This document shows, in pieces, positions 29,469 to 38,587 of a DNA stretch of 64,000 nt. Position 1 is the stretch's first letter, and the number at the start of each line of letters is the position of its first letter. Source of the stretch: Aureococcus anophagefferens (lineage: Eukaryota; Sar; Pelagophyceae; Pelagomonadales; Pelagomonadaceae). Below the pieces are notes generated by a model. It made no database searches. It was given only the letters and a program-made list of their open reading frames with translations, and was not told where the DNA came from. The stretch covers positions 2,163,699 to 2,227,698 of the forward strand of contig NW_008705566.1 in assembly GCF_000186865.1 (NCBI RefSeq), given 5' to 3'. Both the position numbers and the translations under genes were made by a program.

Positions 29469-30422
29469 ATGCCCGTGCGCCACTGCTTCGCGGGCGAGGA
29501 CGACGACGGGCCCGAGCCCCCGGGCATGGAGTTCTTCGTCTGCGGCGGCGTCCACTTCCTGGGCTGCTCCGACGAGAGCTCCATCCTCCTCTGCACCGAC
29601 GAGCAGGACCACGGCCGCCAGGAGGGGCACGGCGCCTTCGGCCGCCGCGAGCCGTCGCCCGGCGCGCGCGAGCCGCACTCGCCGACGGGCGTCGAGATCT
29701 CGGGCGACGCCGCGGAGCTCCGGGTCCACGCGCACGCCGTGCCCGTGAGCTCCTTCACGGGCGAGCCCGTGGACCTGACGGGCGCGCCGGACCCCGTCAT
29801 CGACGCCATGCGGCCCAGCGACGCGACCGCGCAGCTCATCCGCGAGTTCGAGCTCGGCAGCGCGCGCGCGTCCGCGCAGTGGGGGCCGGACCCGGAGAGC
29901 GACGCGGACCGGCGCGAGCGCTACGACTCCATGCTCCAGCGGACCTTCGTGACGAACGCGCCCTGGCAGGCGCTCTACGACCTCATGCCGCTCCGGCCCG
30001 ACGAGCGCGACCTCTTCGAGAAGCACCTGGACCGCGAGATCGTCTGGGCCCGCATGAAGGACACGGAGCGCAACGCGACGCTGCTCTGGCGGGCGGCGCA
30101 GCTCGGCGACGCCGTCGCCGTGTCCATCATGATCCGCAAGCGCCTCGGCGACCTCGCCGGCGAGCGCGACTCGGGCGGGCTCAACGCGATGGAGGTCGCC
30201 AAGCTCGAGGGCCACCACGAGTGCGCGCGCCTCCTCGAGCCCTTCGTGCGGGACGAGTGCGTCACGCCGAACACGCCCGCGGCGCGCAAGTTCCAGCGCG
30301 GGAGCTCGAAGAGCCGCCTCTTCAACGGCTTCCGCATGCCGCGCCTCCTCTCCTTCCGCGGCAAGCCCAAGCCGTCGCCGAAGCCGTCGCCGCCCCAGCG
30401 GTCCCGCTCGAGTACGCAGTGA
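29469..30422 (+). CDS. Protein with ankyrin-like pair, otherwise unknown
   Basis: This is a 317-aa protein. The acidic N-terminal half is unrecognised (CFAGEDDDGPEPPGMEFFVC). At about residues 205-265 two ankyrin-like units appear (TLLWRAAQLGDAVAVSIMIR; LNAMEVAKLEGHHECARLLE). The C-terminus is basic and Ser/Pro-rich (RLLSFRGKPKPSPKPSPP). One exon, convincing codon bias, no targeting signal. Function unknown. Confidence 0.65.
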   Translation: MPVRHCFAGEDDDGPEPPGMEFFVCGGVHFLGCSDESSILLCTDEQDHGRQEGHGAFGRREPSPGAREPHSPTGVEISGDAAELRVHAHAVPVSSFTGEPVDLTGAPDPVIDAMRPSDATAQLIREFELGSARASAQWGPDPESDADRRERYDSMLQRTFVTNAPWQALYDLMPLRPDERDLFEKHLDREIVWARMKDTERNATLLWRAAQLGDAVAVSIMIRKRLGDLAGERDSGGLNAMEVAKLEGHHECARLLEPFVRDECVTPNTPAARKFQRGSSKSRLFNGFRMPRLLSFRGKPKPSPKPSPPQRSRSSTQ

Positions 30423-30543
30423 GCCCCCATCGTTCGTCATCCTTAGTCAACTTTAACTGCACAGTGAAACATTGAAGGGGCTGCCTCCTCTCCTGCTTGA
30501 AGCATTTTTGCGCGGCGTTCGCGGTCGGAACGAGTGCGTGCAC

Positions 30544-31680
30544 ATGGACGTGTCGCAGCTCCGGCGGGCCTGGCCGCGCGTCTTCGCGCGGGCGCGCGGC
30601 GGGTCCCTCGACGAGTCGCTGGCGGCGGCCCAGGGCCTCGCCACGGTCTCCGGCCGGGTGGTCCAGGAGCTCCTCATCCACAAGGGGGTGCCCATCGCCG
30701 AGCACGCCGTCGAGGCGACGGCGGAGAAGGTGTTGGAGCGCGCCGCGGAGCACGCGGCGGAGCGCGCCGCGGAGCGCTTCGCGGAGCGCGCCGTGGAAGC
30801 GACCGCGGAGCGCGCGTTGGAACGGGCCGCCGAGTGCGCTTTGGAGCACGCGGCGGAGCGCGCGGTGGAAGTCACGGCGGAGCGGGCGTTGGAACGCGCG
30901 GCGGAGTGCGCTTTGGAGCACGCGGCGGAGCGCGTCGTGGAAGCGACGACCCCGAAGGCGCTGAAACGCGCGGCCGAGTGCGCTCTGGAGCACGCGGCGG
31001 AGCGCGCGGTGGAAGCGACGGCGGAGCGGGCGTTGGAGCACGCGGCGGAGTGCGCGCTCGAGCACGCCGCGGAGCGCGCCGTGGAGACGGCCGCCGAGCG
31101 GGCGCTGGAGCACGCCGCGGAGCGCGCCGTCGAGGCGTCCGCGGAGCACCTCGGCGAGAAGGTCGGCGAGGTGCTGCTCGAGCGCGGCGCCCACATCGCG
31201 TCGGAGAAGATGGGCGAGCGCATGGTCGAGCGCGGCGCCGAGTCCGTCGGCGAGCGGCTGCTCGAGGAGTCCGCGCGCGGCGCGCTGCAAAACGCGACGG
31301 CGGCCGCGGCGGCGCCGCCGGTCTGGGCGGCCCGCACGTCGTCGCTCCTCGGCGCCCTGCGCGTCGTCGTGCCCGCCGTGGGCACGCTGCTCGTGCTGCA
31401 CATGGCCCACGCGGACTGGCACCGCGCGGTCCACGAGTGGCGCCGCCGCAAGGTCCCGAGCTGCTGCTTCGCCCTCGCGGCCGCCTGCGACCTGCTGGAC
31501 GTGGTCGTCCACGTCGTCGTGCTGGCGAGCCTGCTCGCCGTGGTCCACGTCGACCACGACGTCGTCCACGACGCGGAGCGCGTCGGCCTGTGCGCCGCGG
31601 GCTGCGCCGTCCTCTCGATGGTCTGCGGCGAGGCCCTCTGCATACGCGACGCCAAGCGGGCGAAGGCGAAGGTCGACTAG
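30544..31680 (+). CDS. Helical-repeat membrane protein with 24-residue tandem repeats
   Basis: The preferred start is the ATG at 30544 (MDVSQLRRAWPRV), giving 378 aa. About residues 75-205 consist of about five 24-residue repeats of the type AAERAVEATAERAL followed by EHAAECALEH, encoded by 72-bp units. They would form a long charged amphipathic helix. A second helical block follows (EKVGEVLLERGAHIASEKMG). The C-terminal third has three or four hydrophobic segments (LRVVVPAVGTLLVLHM; VVVHVVVLASLLAVVHV; LCAAGCAVLSMVCG). The topology suggests a membrane anchor with a cytosolic or lumenal rod. Function unknown. Its last 15 codons are duplicated downstream. Confidence 0.65.
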   Translation: MDVSQLRRAWPRVFARARGGSLDESLAAAQGLATVSGRVVQELLIHKGVPIAEHAVEATAEKVLERAAEHAAERAAERFAERAVEATAERALERAAECALEHAAERAVEVTAERALERAAECALEHAAERVVEATTPKALKRAAECALEHAAERAVEATAERALEHAAECALEHAAERAVETAAERALEHAAERAVEASAEHLGEKVGEVLLERGAHIASEKMGERMVERGAESVGERLLEESARGALQNATAAAAAPPVWAARTSSLLGALRVVVPAVGTLLVLHMAHADWHRAVHEWRRRKVPSCCFALAAACDLLDVVVHVVVLASLLAVVHVDHDVVHDAERVGLCAAGCAVLSMVCGEALCIRDAKRAKAKVD

Positions 31681-31882
31681 CGGGGCGCGGGGGATAACGA
31701 CTCGACGGAGGTGGGCGGCCGCGCGCCTGCAGGCGTCGAGCGCTGGAAGGCCTGCTGGAACGGACGTGGCCCTCTGCATACGCGACGCCAAGCGGGCGAA
31801 GGCGAAGGTCGACTAGCGGGGAGCGGGGGATAACGACTTGTCGGTGGAGGTGGGCGGCCGCGCGCCTGCAGGCGTCGAGCGC
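31633..31882 (+). repeat. Tandem duplication of a gene 3' end
   Basis: Bases 31633-31745 (last codons, stop and 3' flank of the helical-repeat gene) recur at 31769-31882 with a few substitutions, offset 136 bp. The second copy carries the same GCCAAGCGGGCGAAGGCGAA tail and TAG but no gene body. Confidence 0.85.
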
Positions 31883-32820
31883 CGGCTTGTGTGCTTCAAT
31901 GTAAACTTGGGGCCCTTAAGCGCGCGAGACTTCAAACCCTGTGCATCTGAAGAACGTCCAAGCGTGTCGCGGCGGGAGGGGGTCTGGGCTAGCGGACGGG
32001 GAGGGCGCGCGTCCGACACAGAACCCCCATGACAACCCCGCCGCGCCCGCACCGCGCATCCCGCGACTGCCATTCACACGCCCGGTCCCCGCTATCCGCG
32101 GCGCCGGGCGCCGGCGCGTGAAGGGCAGCACCCCATCAGAGCGAGCGGCCCCCCCAATCCCGCCGCCCCGCCGCTCCCCCCGCCGGCGACCCGACGCGCC
32201 GCCCACCGTCCGCTTCCCCTTCTTCGAGCCCGGGTCGCTTGCGACCAGCCCCCCCCCCCCAAACAAAATTTTTTTTTCCCGGAACGACCAAGTTCGACTC
32301 GCGCGTCCGCGCGCGATCGACTTTTCAAAACAACAATGTGAGCTGCACGGAACTAGATCCGACAATAGCCTGAACTGGGTCGACCTATGTGTTCTACCGA
32401 CCGAAAAGAACCAGCTGGCGAACGGTCCCTTGCCAAGGGCGTGCAGCGCGGATCCAGCGTCCCCAGCGAAACCGAAACAACACTCACTGCACCCCTGTAG
32501 GTCGAAGCGTATACACCTGCCGCAGGGCTCAACAGACCTTTACCCAACGCGCGCAGGATGGCAGCCTCTCTGGTGGCACCAGAACCCGTCTAGGGGGGGC
32601 ACGAAATAGTACGAAGCCGCGTCGTCCGATAATAATAATAATCGCCGAGCCGGCAGTGCCGTCTAGACGCGTCCACGAGGATTGAGTGGCTCGCCGGGGG
32701 TCTCGAGGCAACGAAGCTGCGTCGCCGTGTCCAGTCGACCGCCGAAGTCGTCTTATCGCACAGCTCGCTGCGCCGCGTGGCTCGCCGTTCCCGCCGCCGC
32801 AGCTTCACGAGGACTCCAGG
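31883..32820. other. Gene-free stretch with simple-sequence tracts
   Basis: I see no convincing coding region here. The reading frames present lack codon bias and known motifs. It holds a C run next to a T run near 32251-32280, an AAT-type microsatellite near 32628-32640 (antisense ATT), and lower GC than its surroundings. The last about 150 bp are the 5' region of the RCC1 gene. Confidence 0.6.
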
Positions 32821-34497
32821 ATGGCGTCGCAGGTCAAGCGCGTCGCGAACCAAGAGGTCCAGATCGCCGAGGAGTCGGACAGCGACGAGGAGGAGCCGAC
32901 CATCGAGGTCGTCGAGGACGGCTCCAAGGGCGGCGGGTCCCTGAAGCCCCGGAAGCGGCGCCGGCTCAAGTGCTACCTCGTCTTCCACGGCGACCGCGCG
33001 TCGCGGCGCCTGCCGCACTGCGTCCGCGTCAAGTGCCCGCGCGACGGGTCGTGGGACAACGGGCCGAACGGGCCGCGGCTGCTCAAGGAGACCTTCGTGA
33101 AGCGCTACGCCGAGGTGCACCCGCGCGTGCCCCTCGAGGCGTCGTCGACCTACCTGGTGGACGAGTTCGGCACGCCCGTCGCCGACGACGACAAGCTCGC
33201 GCTCTACGTCCAGTCCGAGGGCGTGCTCCACGTGATGATCGGGTCGCCCGCGCAGAAGGGCCCGGGGAACCGCGTCATCCAGTGGGGCTACAACTCGCTC
33301 CAGTCCAAGGAGGTCATCGAGCCCGGGCCCCTCTACTCCGTCGCGCGCGCGCGCGTCGTGTCGCTCGACTGCGGCTGGCTCCACGCCGCGGCGGTCCTCG
33401 AGTGCGGGCAGGCGCTGGCCTGGGGCTCGAACGAGTTCGGCCAGCTGGGCACGGGCGACGAACTCAAGTCCGCGGAGCCCGTGGCCTGCAAGGTCGACCG
33501 GGATATTCGCCTGAAGACCGTCGTCTGCGGGTCCTACTACACGATGGCGCTCGACGACAAGGGCGAGCTCTGGAGCTGGGGCCGCTACCAGGCGTCGAAC
33601 TGGCCGTCCAAGTTCGCCGACACCTGGGTGAACGGCTACGCGAAGCGCGGCGAGCTGGGCATCAAGGGCGAGACGATCGCGCTGCTCGCCGGAGGCGAGT
33701 CGCACATGCTCGCGGCGATGGAGAGCGGCAAGCTCTTCTCCTGGGGCTACAACGAGCAGCTCCAGCTCGGCATCGGCGACGAGAAGGACGGGGGCCAGAT
33801 GAAGCCCCGGGAGGTGAAGTTCAAGGAGCTCACGAAGGAGAACCCCGTCGCGGCGCTCGCGTGCGGCGGGCTGCACACGATCGTCGCGCTCAAGGACGGC
33901 AAGATGTTCGGCTGGGGCAACAACAGCGAGGGCCAGATCGGCCACATCCTCCGGAAAAACTTTGGCGAGCCCCAGGAGGTGTCGTCCATGGAGCACGAGC
34001 CCGCCGTCGACGTGTCGTGCGGCCGCTACTCGACGCTCGCGACGTCGGACACCAAGTGCGCGTACTTCTGGGGCTCCCTCACGGGGTCGGCGAACCAGGG
34101 CGCGCCGTCGACGGGGCCCGACGGCGAGGAGAAGAAGCCCGACGAGGGCGAGGCGCCCGACTTTGGGGGCGAGTCCAAGTCGAAGTACGGCGGCGGCGCC
34201 GCGTCGCGCATGCTCGCGGGCGCCGCGAAGCAGCTCGTCGGCACGGACGTCGTCCTCGGCGCCATCGGCGAGGCCCACGGCATCCTCCACTTCAAGAACG
34301 GCTGCCTCGACGGCTGGGGCTACAACGCGTACGGCCAGGCGCTCGGCCGCGTCGACAAGCGCACGGACCTCATCGAGGAGCCCAAGAACTGCGACCTCGG
34401 CGACGTCTACAAGCCCTCGTCGTCCGTCAAGGTCCTCGGCATCTGCACCGCCGGCGGCACGACGACGCTCCTCGTCAGCGGCGAGGAGCAGGACTAG
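32821..34497 (+). CDS. RCC1-repeat beta-propeller protein
   Basis: This is a 558-aa protein from the ATG at 32821. After an acidic leader and a basic patch (KPRKRRRLK), six or seven RCC1-type blades are recognisable. They include VSLDCGWLHAAAVLECGQAL with AWGSNEFGQLGTG, VVCGSYYTMALDDKGELWSW, LFSWGYNEQLQLGIGD, ALACGGLHTIVALKDGKM with FGWGNNSEGQIG, and GWGYNAYGQALGR. RCC1-family proteins are Ran exchange factors or scaffolds for other partners. The N-terminal about 140 residues are not RCC1, so a Ran-GEF role is unproven. One exon. Confidence 0.87.
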   Translation: MASQVKRVANQEVQIAEESDSDEEEPTIEVVEDGSKGGGSLKPRKRRRLKCYLVFHGDRASRRLPHCVRVKCPRDGSWDNGPNGPRLLKETFVKRYAEVHPRVPLEASSTYLVDEFGTPVADDDKLALYVQSEGVLHVMIGSPAQKGPGNRVIQWGYNSLQSKEVIEPGPLYSVARARVVSLDCGWLHAAAVLECGQALAWGSNEFGQLGTGDELKSAEPVACKVDRDIRLKTVVCGSYYTMALDDKGELWSWGRYQASNWPSKFADTWVNGYAKRGELGIKGETIALLAGGESHMLAAMESGKLFSWGYNEQLQLGIGDEKDGGQMKPREVKFKELTKENPVAALACGGLHTIVALKDGKMFGWGNNSEGQIGHILRKNFGEPQEVSSMEHEPAVDVSCGRYSTLATSDTKCAYFWGSLTGSANQGAPSTGPDGEEKKPDEGEAPDFGGESKSKYGGGAASRMLAGAAKQLVGTDVVLGAIGEAHGILHFKNGCLDGWGYNAYGQALGRVDKRTDLIEEPKNCDLGDVYKPSSSVKVLGICTAGGTTTLLVSGEEQD

Positions 34498-34701
34498 CGC
34501 GCCCGCCGCGTCTCCGGCGCGCGGCCCGTCGTTCGACCGACGCGGCCCCCCCGACGCCCACGACGGGGCTTCCCGTTTTCTTCCCGCCTAATATGGAGCC
34601 CGCCTCGTCCCGCCGTCGCACGGTTTCCGCGCCAAAAGTCCGAATAACACTTCACGCTCCTTCTATTCTCGTACGCTGTTGCCCACGAGTCAAGTCAGAA
34701 G

Positions 34702-35571
34702 ATGAAGCTGCTCGCCGTCCTCCCCGTCGTCGCCGCGTACCAGTTGACGCAGCAGGAGCTGTCCTATGCCGCGACTCACCGCGACCTGCTGCCCAAGGAG
34801 CTGCAAGAGGGTGAGCTGACCCTGGCGCGCCTGCAGCCCTACGTCAAGCCGACGGTCACGGTCACGCGCGCCGACGCGGAGGTGAAGGTGCGCAACGCCA
34901 GCGGGGTGGACCCGGCCGTCATCGAGCAGATCGGCAAGGAGGTCTGGACGCTCGTCCGCGCCGAAGCGTCCGCGCCGCGGATTTCCGTCACGCCGCATCT
35001 CCGCAGGTCGAGGAGAACCAGGCGACGGTGAACTACACGACGGACTACGCCGGGGCCTGCCGGAGGGCGTTTCCGACTGGACGCTCATGGAGGGCTGGCA
35101 GGACACGGAGACGGAGGAGTACAAGTCAGCGTCCTGCTGCCGTGACGATTTTCGAGATTGACGCACATGGTAGGTACAAGTTCACCTTCGAGAACGGGTT
35201 CACGCTGACGGAATTCAAGTGGGTCTTCACTTGGAAATATGGCGCAACCTACAACGGCACGGGCAAGTACGTCACCGAGGCCGGCGCCACGGTCAAGGAG
35301 GTCTACGCCTACCTCAGCGAGCACATCGACGTCACGGCCAAGGCTTCCAAACCCATCAACTACGGCACGACGGAGTCGTGCGCGTCCGGCGTCCGCGCTC
35401 TCGCGGCGCGCGTCGTCCGATACCCCGGCGCCCCTACGCAGGCCGCTCGGCGGCATCGACGTCGACGTCGAGGCGACGAGCCACGGCATGTTCGAGAGCA
35501 CGACCGTCGGCTGCCACATCACGCTCCACGGCGACGGCACGTCGCGCATCGCCACGTGCGACCAGAACTAG
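34702..35571 (+). CDS. Secreted protein of unknown family, four exons, one probable base missing
   Basis: Unspliced, the region is broken into four frames. A consistent model is exons 34702-34953, 35007-35118, 35174-35383 and 35442-35571. Introns are GTCCGC...CCGCAG (53 bp), an introner (55 bp) and GTCCGG...ACGCAG (58 bp). All three junctions keep phase. One extra G is needed in the GGGG run at 35052-35055 to join DYAG to GLPEGVSDW. The product is about 234 aa. It has a signal peptide (MKLLAVLPVVAAYQ) and about residues 100-234 are beta-rich (YKFTFENGFTLTEFKWVFTW; TTVGCHITLHGDG) with two paired cysteines. No family is recognised. If the missing G is real, the gene is a pseudogene. Confidence 0.6.
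35119..35173 (+). mobile_element. Introner (family A) serving as intron
   Basis: An exact 8-bp duplication GTACAAGT (35119-35126 and 35174-35181) flanks a 47-bp element. It begins CAGCGTCCTGCTGCCGTGAC and continues GATTTTCGAGA, matching the three introners in the glycosidase gene at 55-57 kb. The intron runs from the GT of the left duplication to the element's terminal TAG. Confidence 0.75.
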
Positions 35572-35597
35572 AGCCCCACTCTAGCACAGCTGACATC

Positions 35598-38353
35598 TTA
35601 AATATCCCGCGCGCAGAAGACGAGCGCGTCCGTCCTGCCGGGCCACGTCGGGCCGGCGTCCCAGGTACCCATCCCGTCGTAGGCGACGGCGAAGCCCGCG
35701 GCCTCGAGCCGGCGCACGGCGACGAGGAACGGCGCGAGGGCCGGATTCTTCGTGAAGGACCACTCGAAGACGAGCCGCTCGACGCCGCGCCACTCGCGGT
35801 CCGCGGCTAGAATCGCCATCTCCGCGCCTTCCACGTCCAATTTCACAAAGTCGACGCCGTCGAGCGCCTCGTCGAAGGACACGGCGTCGACGCCGACCCG
35901 CTCCGTCGCGTCGACGTAGTGCGAGAGGCCGTCGAGCGCGTGGCGCCACGTGTTCCGCTCGCCGCGCTGGTCCGCCCCCAGCACGAGCGTCGCGCGGCCC
36001 GAGGCGCCGTCCACGAGCGCCGCCTCGACCAGCTCCGCGCCGGGGTTGTTCTCGCGGAACAACGCCGCGTTCGACGGCTCGGGCTCGAAGGCGACGACGC
36101 GCTTCGCGCCTTCGTCGAGCGCGTAGCGAGAAAACGCGCCGACGTGGGCGCCGCCGTCGAGGACGGTCCGCCCCGCGGGCGAGAAGTCGAAGTCGAGCGA
36201 CGGCGGCGGCGTCGCGTAGCAGCCGTCGCCGAGGACCTCGACGATCGCGAGCGCGTCGCTCGAGCCCGGCCGGTACGCGAAGGAGGCCCGGCCGGCGAGG
36301 ACCGCCGCCGCGGCGTCGTCGGCGGAGCGCCGCGCCCGCGGCGCCGCGGGCGTGAAGAACACGAGGCTATACCGCTCCCCCTTGAAGGGCAGCGTCCAGT
36401 GGCGCTCGCGCCAGCCGTCGAACTCCAACGGAGCGTACCGCACGTCCGACACGCGCCGCTCCACGGCTAATTCTCCGCCGGAGAAGTCCCCGAGCCCGAC
36501 GATCAGCGACGTGCTCTGGCCGTGGCCCTCGCCCGAGTCGACGTGCGGCGCGAAGGCCGCGCGCCGGTTCACCGCGCAGCGCGTCGACGGCGGCCGGCCC
36601 GGCGCGATGGCTTCCTCCAACGCGAAGACGGCATCCGCGAGCGCCGGAAACAGCGCGTCGGCGCGCGAGCCGCCGCCGCCGCGCGACAGCGTGAACGACG
36701 CCGCGTCGTCGCCGGGCTTGATCAGCTTCGACCGCGCGAGCGACGTTTTTGGCCACCGGCCCGAGTCGGACGCGCGCCGCAGCTCGGCGAGCGCGTCTCC
36801 GTAGACCGCGGGCGCCGGCGACAGGTCGGCGGCGTCGAGGAAGTCGGCGTCGCTCTCCGCGGCGACGACCGCGTCGAGGCCGTCGCGGGCGAGCGCCGCG
36901 AGCTCCGCGCGGAGCGCCGGCCCCTCGCCGGCCTCGAAGTCGCGGAGCCAGGCGGCCGACGACCGCGCGGCGACGGCGCTCCGCAGGTCGCGCTGCCAGG
37001 CGTCCGTGGCGCCGCCGCCCGCGAAGAGGTCGCCGGCGCCGCGCTTTTCGACGAAGTCGTAGCGCGCGCCCGCGAAATAGGCCAGGTCCGGCGGCAGGGG
37101 CGTCGGCAGCACAACGTCCCGCCGCGTGAGCACCTCGAAGGCGTCCGCCGGCAGCGCGCCGCGCGCGGCGAGCACGGCGACGGCGACGACGCGCCGGACC
37201 TGCTGCCGCAAAAAGCCGCGGCCTCTTACCTCGACGACGACCTGTGCACCGGGTAAACGTAGGCCCGCCGCGGCCAGTCCGAAAGGGGCCGGGGGGCGGA
37301 TTCGCCGGCGCGAGTGCCTCTCGCCCTCGTTTGCGTGTCGCGCTCCTCGGTGGGAAAAAACGAGTCGCGCGATGTTGCGGGGCTTTCCGGTCGAAAAAAA
37401 AAGAGGACGCGGGCGCGCGCGAAGGTCGCGCCGTCGACCTCCACGAGCTCGGCCGCGCGGCAGCGGTGGAGCCGCGTCCGCGTCGCCGCGGAGAACGGCG
37501 ACAGCAGGCCGCCGTCGAGGGACGGGTCCGCGAAGTTGTGCCACGCGCCCTTGGTCCGAGTTGCTTCCTTCAGCGCGGCCTTCAAGCCCTGGAGCGCGGC
37601 GCGCACGTCCTCGGGCAGGCCGCCGTCGCTCCGCGACACGTGCGCCGTGCCCAGCGCGCCGAACTTGCCGCGCGACGCTCCGATCTCTTCGCCCACTAAA
37701 CCCCCCGCCCTCTCGACGCCGAGCCACGAGAGCGGCACGAGGTAGTGGTACGCGCGCTGCGTCGCCGACGCCTCCGCGTGGACGCGCTCGCCGTCGGCGC
37801 GGTCGAGCACGCGCACGTTGGGCGGGAGCCGCGCGTTGAGGTCGGCCGTGGACGCGACGGGCGCGGGCGCCGTGATCGAAATCACGTCGCGCGACGCGGC
37901 CCGCAGCTCGCTCTCGAGCGCCGCGGACCGGCCGCGGGCCTTGGACGACGACGCGCGCGTCGTCCTGGACGCGCCCGTCGCCGCGGCGACGAGCCGCTCG
38001 GCGTCCGCGCCGGACGCGTCGACGTAGCCGACGAGCAAGGTCGTCGTGAAGTCCCGGGCGCGCGCGAAGATCGCCTCCCGGGCGCGCGCGTCCTCCGCCG
38101 TCGCCGAAGCGCGGCAGGACTCGGCCTCGCGCAGGTGGCGGAAGACGGCGTTCCGCGACACGAACGTCCCGCCGCACCAGCGGCATCGATGCGCGCCGGG
38201 CGGCGCCGTCGACGGGTCCTTCGAAGGCTTCGAGGCCACGGGCTGGGCGCTCGCCCGTCGCGCGGTGCACCGCGGCGAGGTCAGCGCCGACGGCGGCGCG
38301 TGGAGCGCCGCGACGCGCGCGGCGAGGAGGACCAGGGGAAGCTGCAGATGCAT
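35598..38353 (-). CDS. Fusion: TruA-type pseudouridine synthase + 2OG oxygenase + FkbM methyltransferase
   Basis: Exon 1 is 38353-37409 and exon 2 is 37241-35598. A 167-bp intron (donor GTCCTC, acceptor CACAG) joins the frames in phase 0, giving about 862 aa. Order: a hydrophobic leader (LQLPLVLLAARVAALHA), a C2H2 finger (CRWCGGTFVSRNAVFRHLREAESC without its last residues would be the motif core; Cys-x2-Cys...His), then a TruA domain (DFTTTLLVGYVDASG; DLNARLPPNVRVL; ATQRAYHYLVPL; then VVVEVRGRGFLRQQVRRVV). The catalytic Asp of TruA is expected near residues 105-130 but not certain. Next comes a 2OG-Fe(II) domain (FAPHVDSGEGH; HWTLPFKGERYSLVFFTP) and last an FkbM methyltransferase (TVLDGGAHVGAFSRYA; VVAFEPEP; VDFVKLDVEGAEM). 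The TruA part is split exactly at the intron. Substrates unknown. Confidence 0.78.
37242..37408 (-). other. 167-bp intron inside the pseudouridine synthase domain
   Basis: Donor GTCCTCTTTT, a long pyrimidine run near the donor, acceptor GGTGCACAG. The 8 bases starting the intron (GTCCTCTT) and those following it (GTCGTCGT) agree at 6 of 8, so it may be an old introner insertion. Confidence 0.7.
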
Positions 38354-38587
38354 CGCGCAGAGCGACCGCTAGGACATGTCCATCATCGCTTCGATCCCGA
38401 CTTCACCTTGCTTCAGCATCGCTTCAATGCGCGTCGTTGAAGGCCTCGGCCGACGTATGGGCAGCCCCTTGAGCCGTCCTTCCTAGGCGCACGGCGGCCG
38501 CGCGAGCGCGATGACCGGTGCGGAGCGTCACTTCAAAGCATGAGCCGTTGGCCGCCCGCTTTGAGCTCCTTGTGAGTGCATGAAGCC

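Noticed and set aside
31941..32609. 222-codon frame in the gene-free stretch
   Set aside because: It crosses homopolymer runs, has no codon bias, and no recognisable motif on either strand.
37241..38270. Continuous open frame reading through to the oxygenase/FkbM region (890 codons)
   Set aside because: Upstream of 37241 it is Arg-rich and motif-free, while another frame encodes the TruA domain. A GT...CACAG intron explains the switch.
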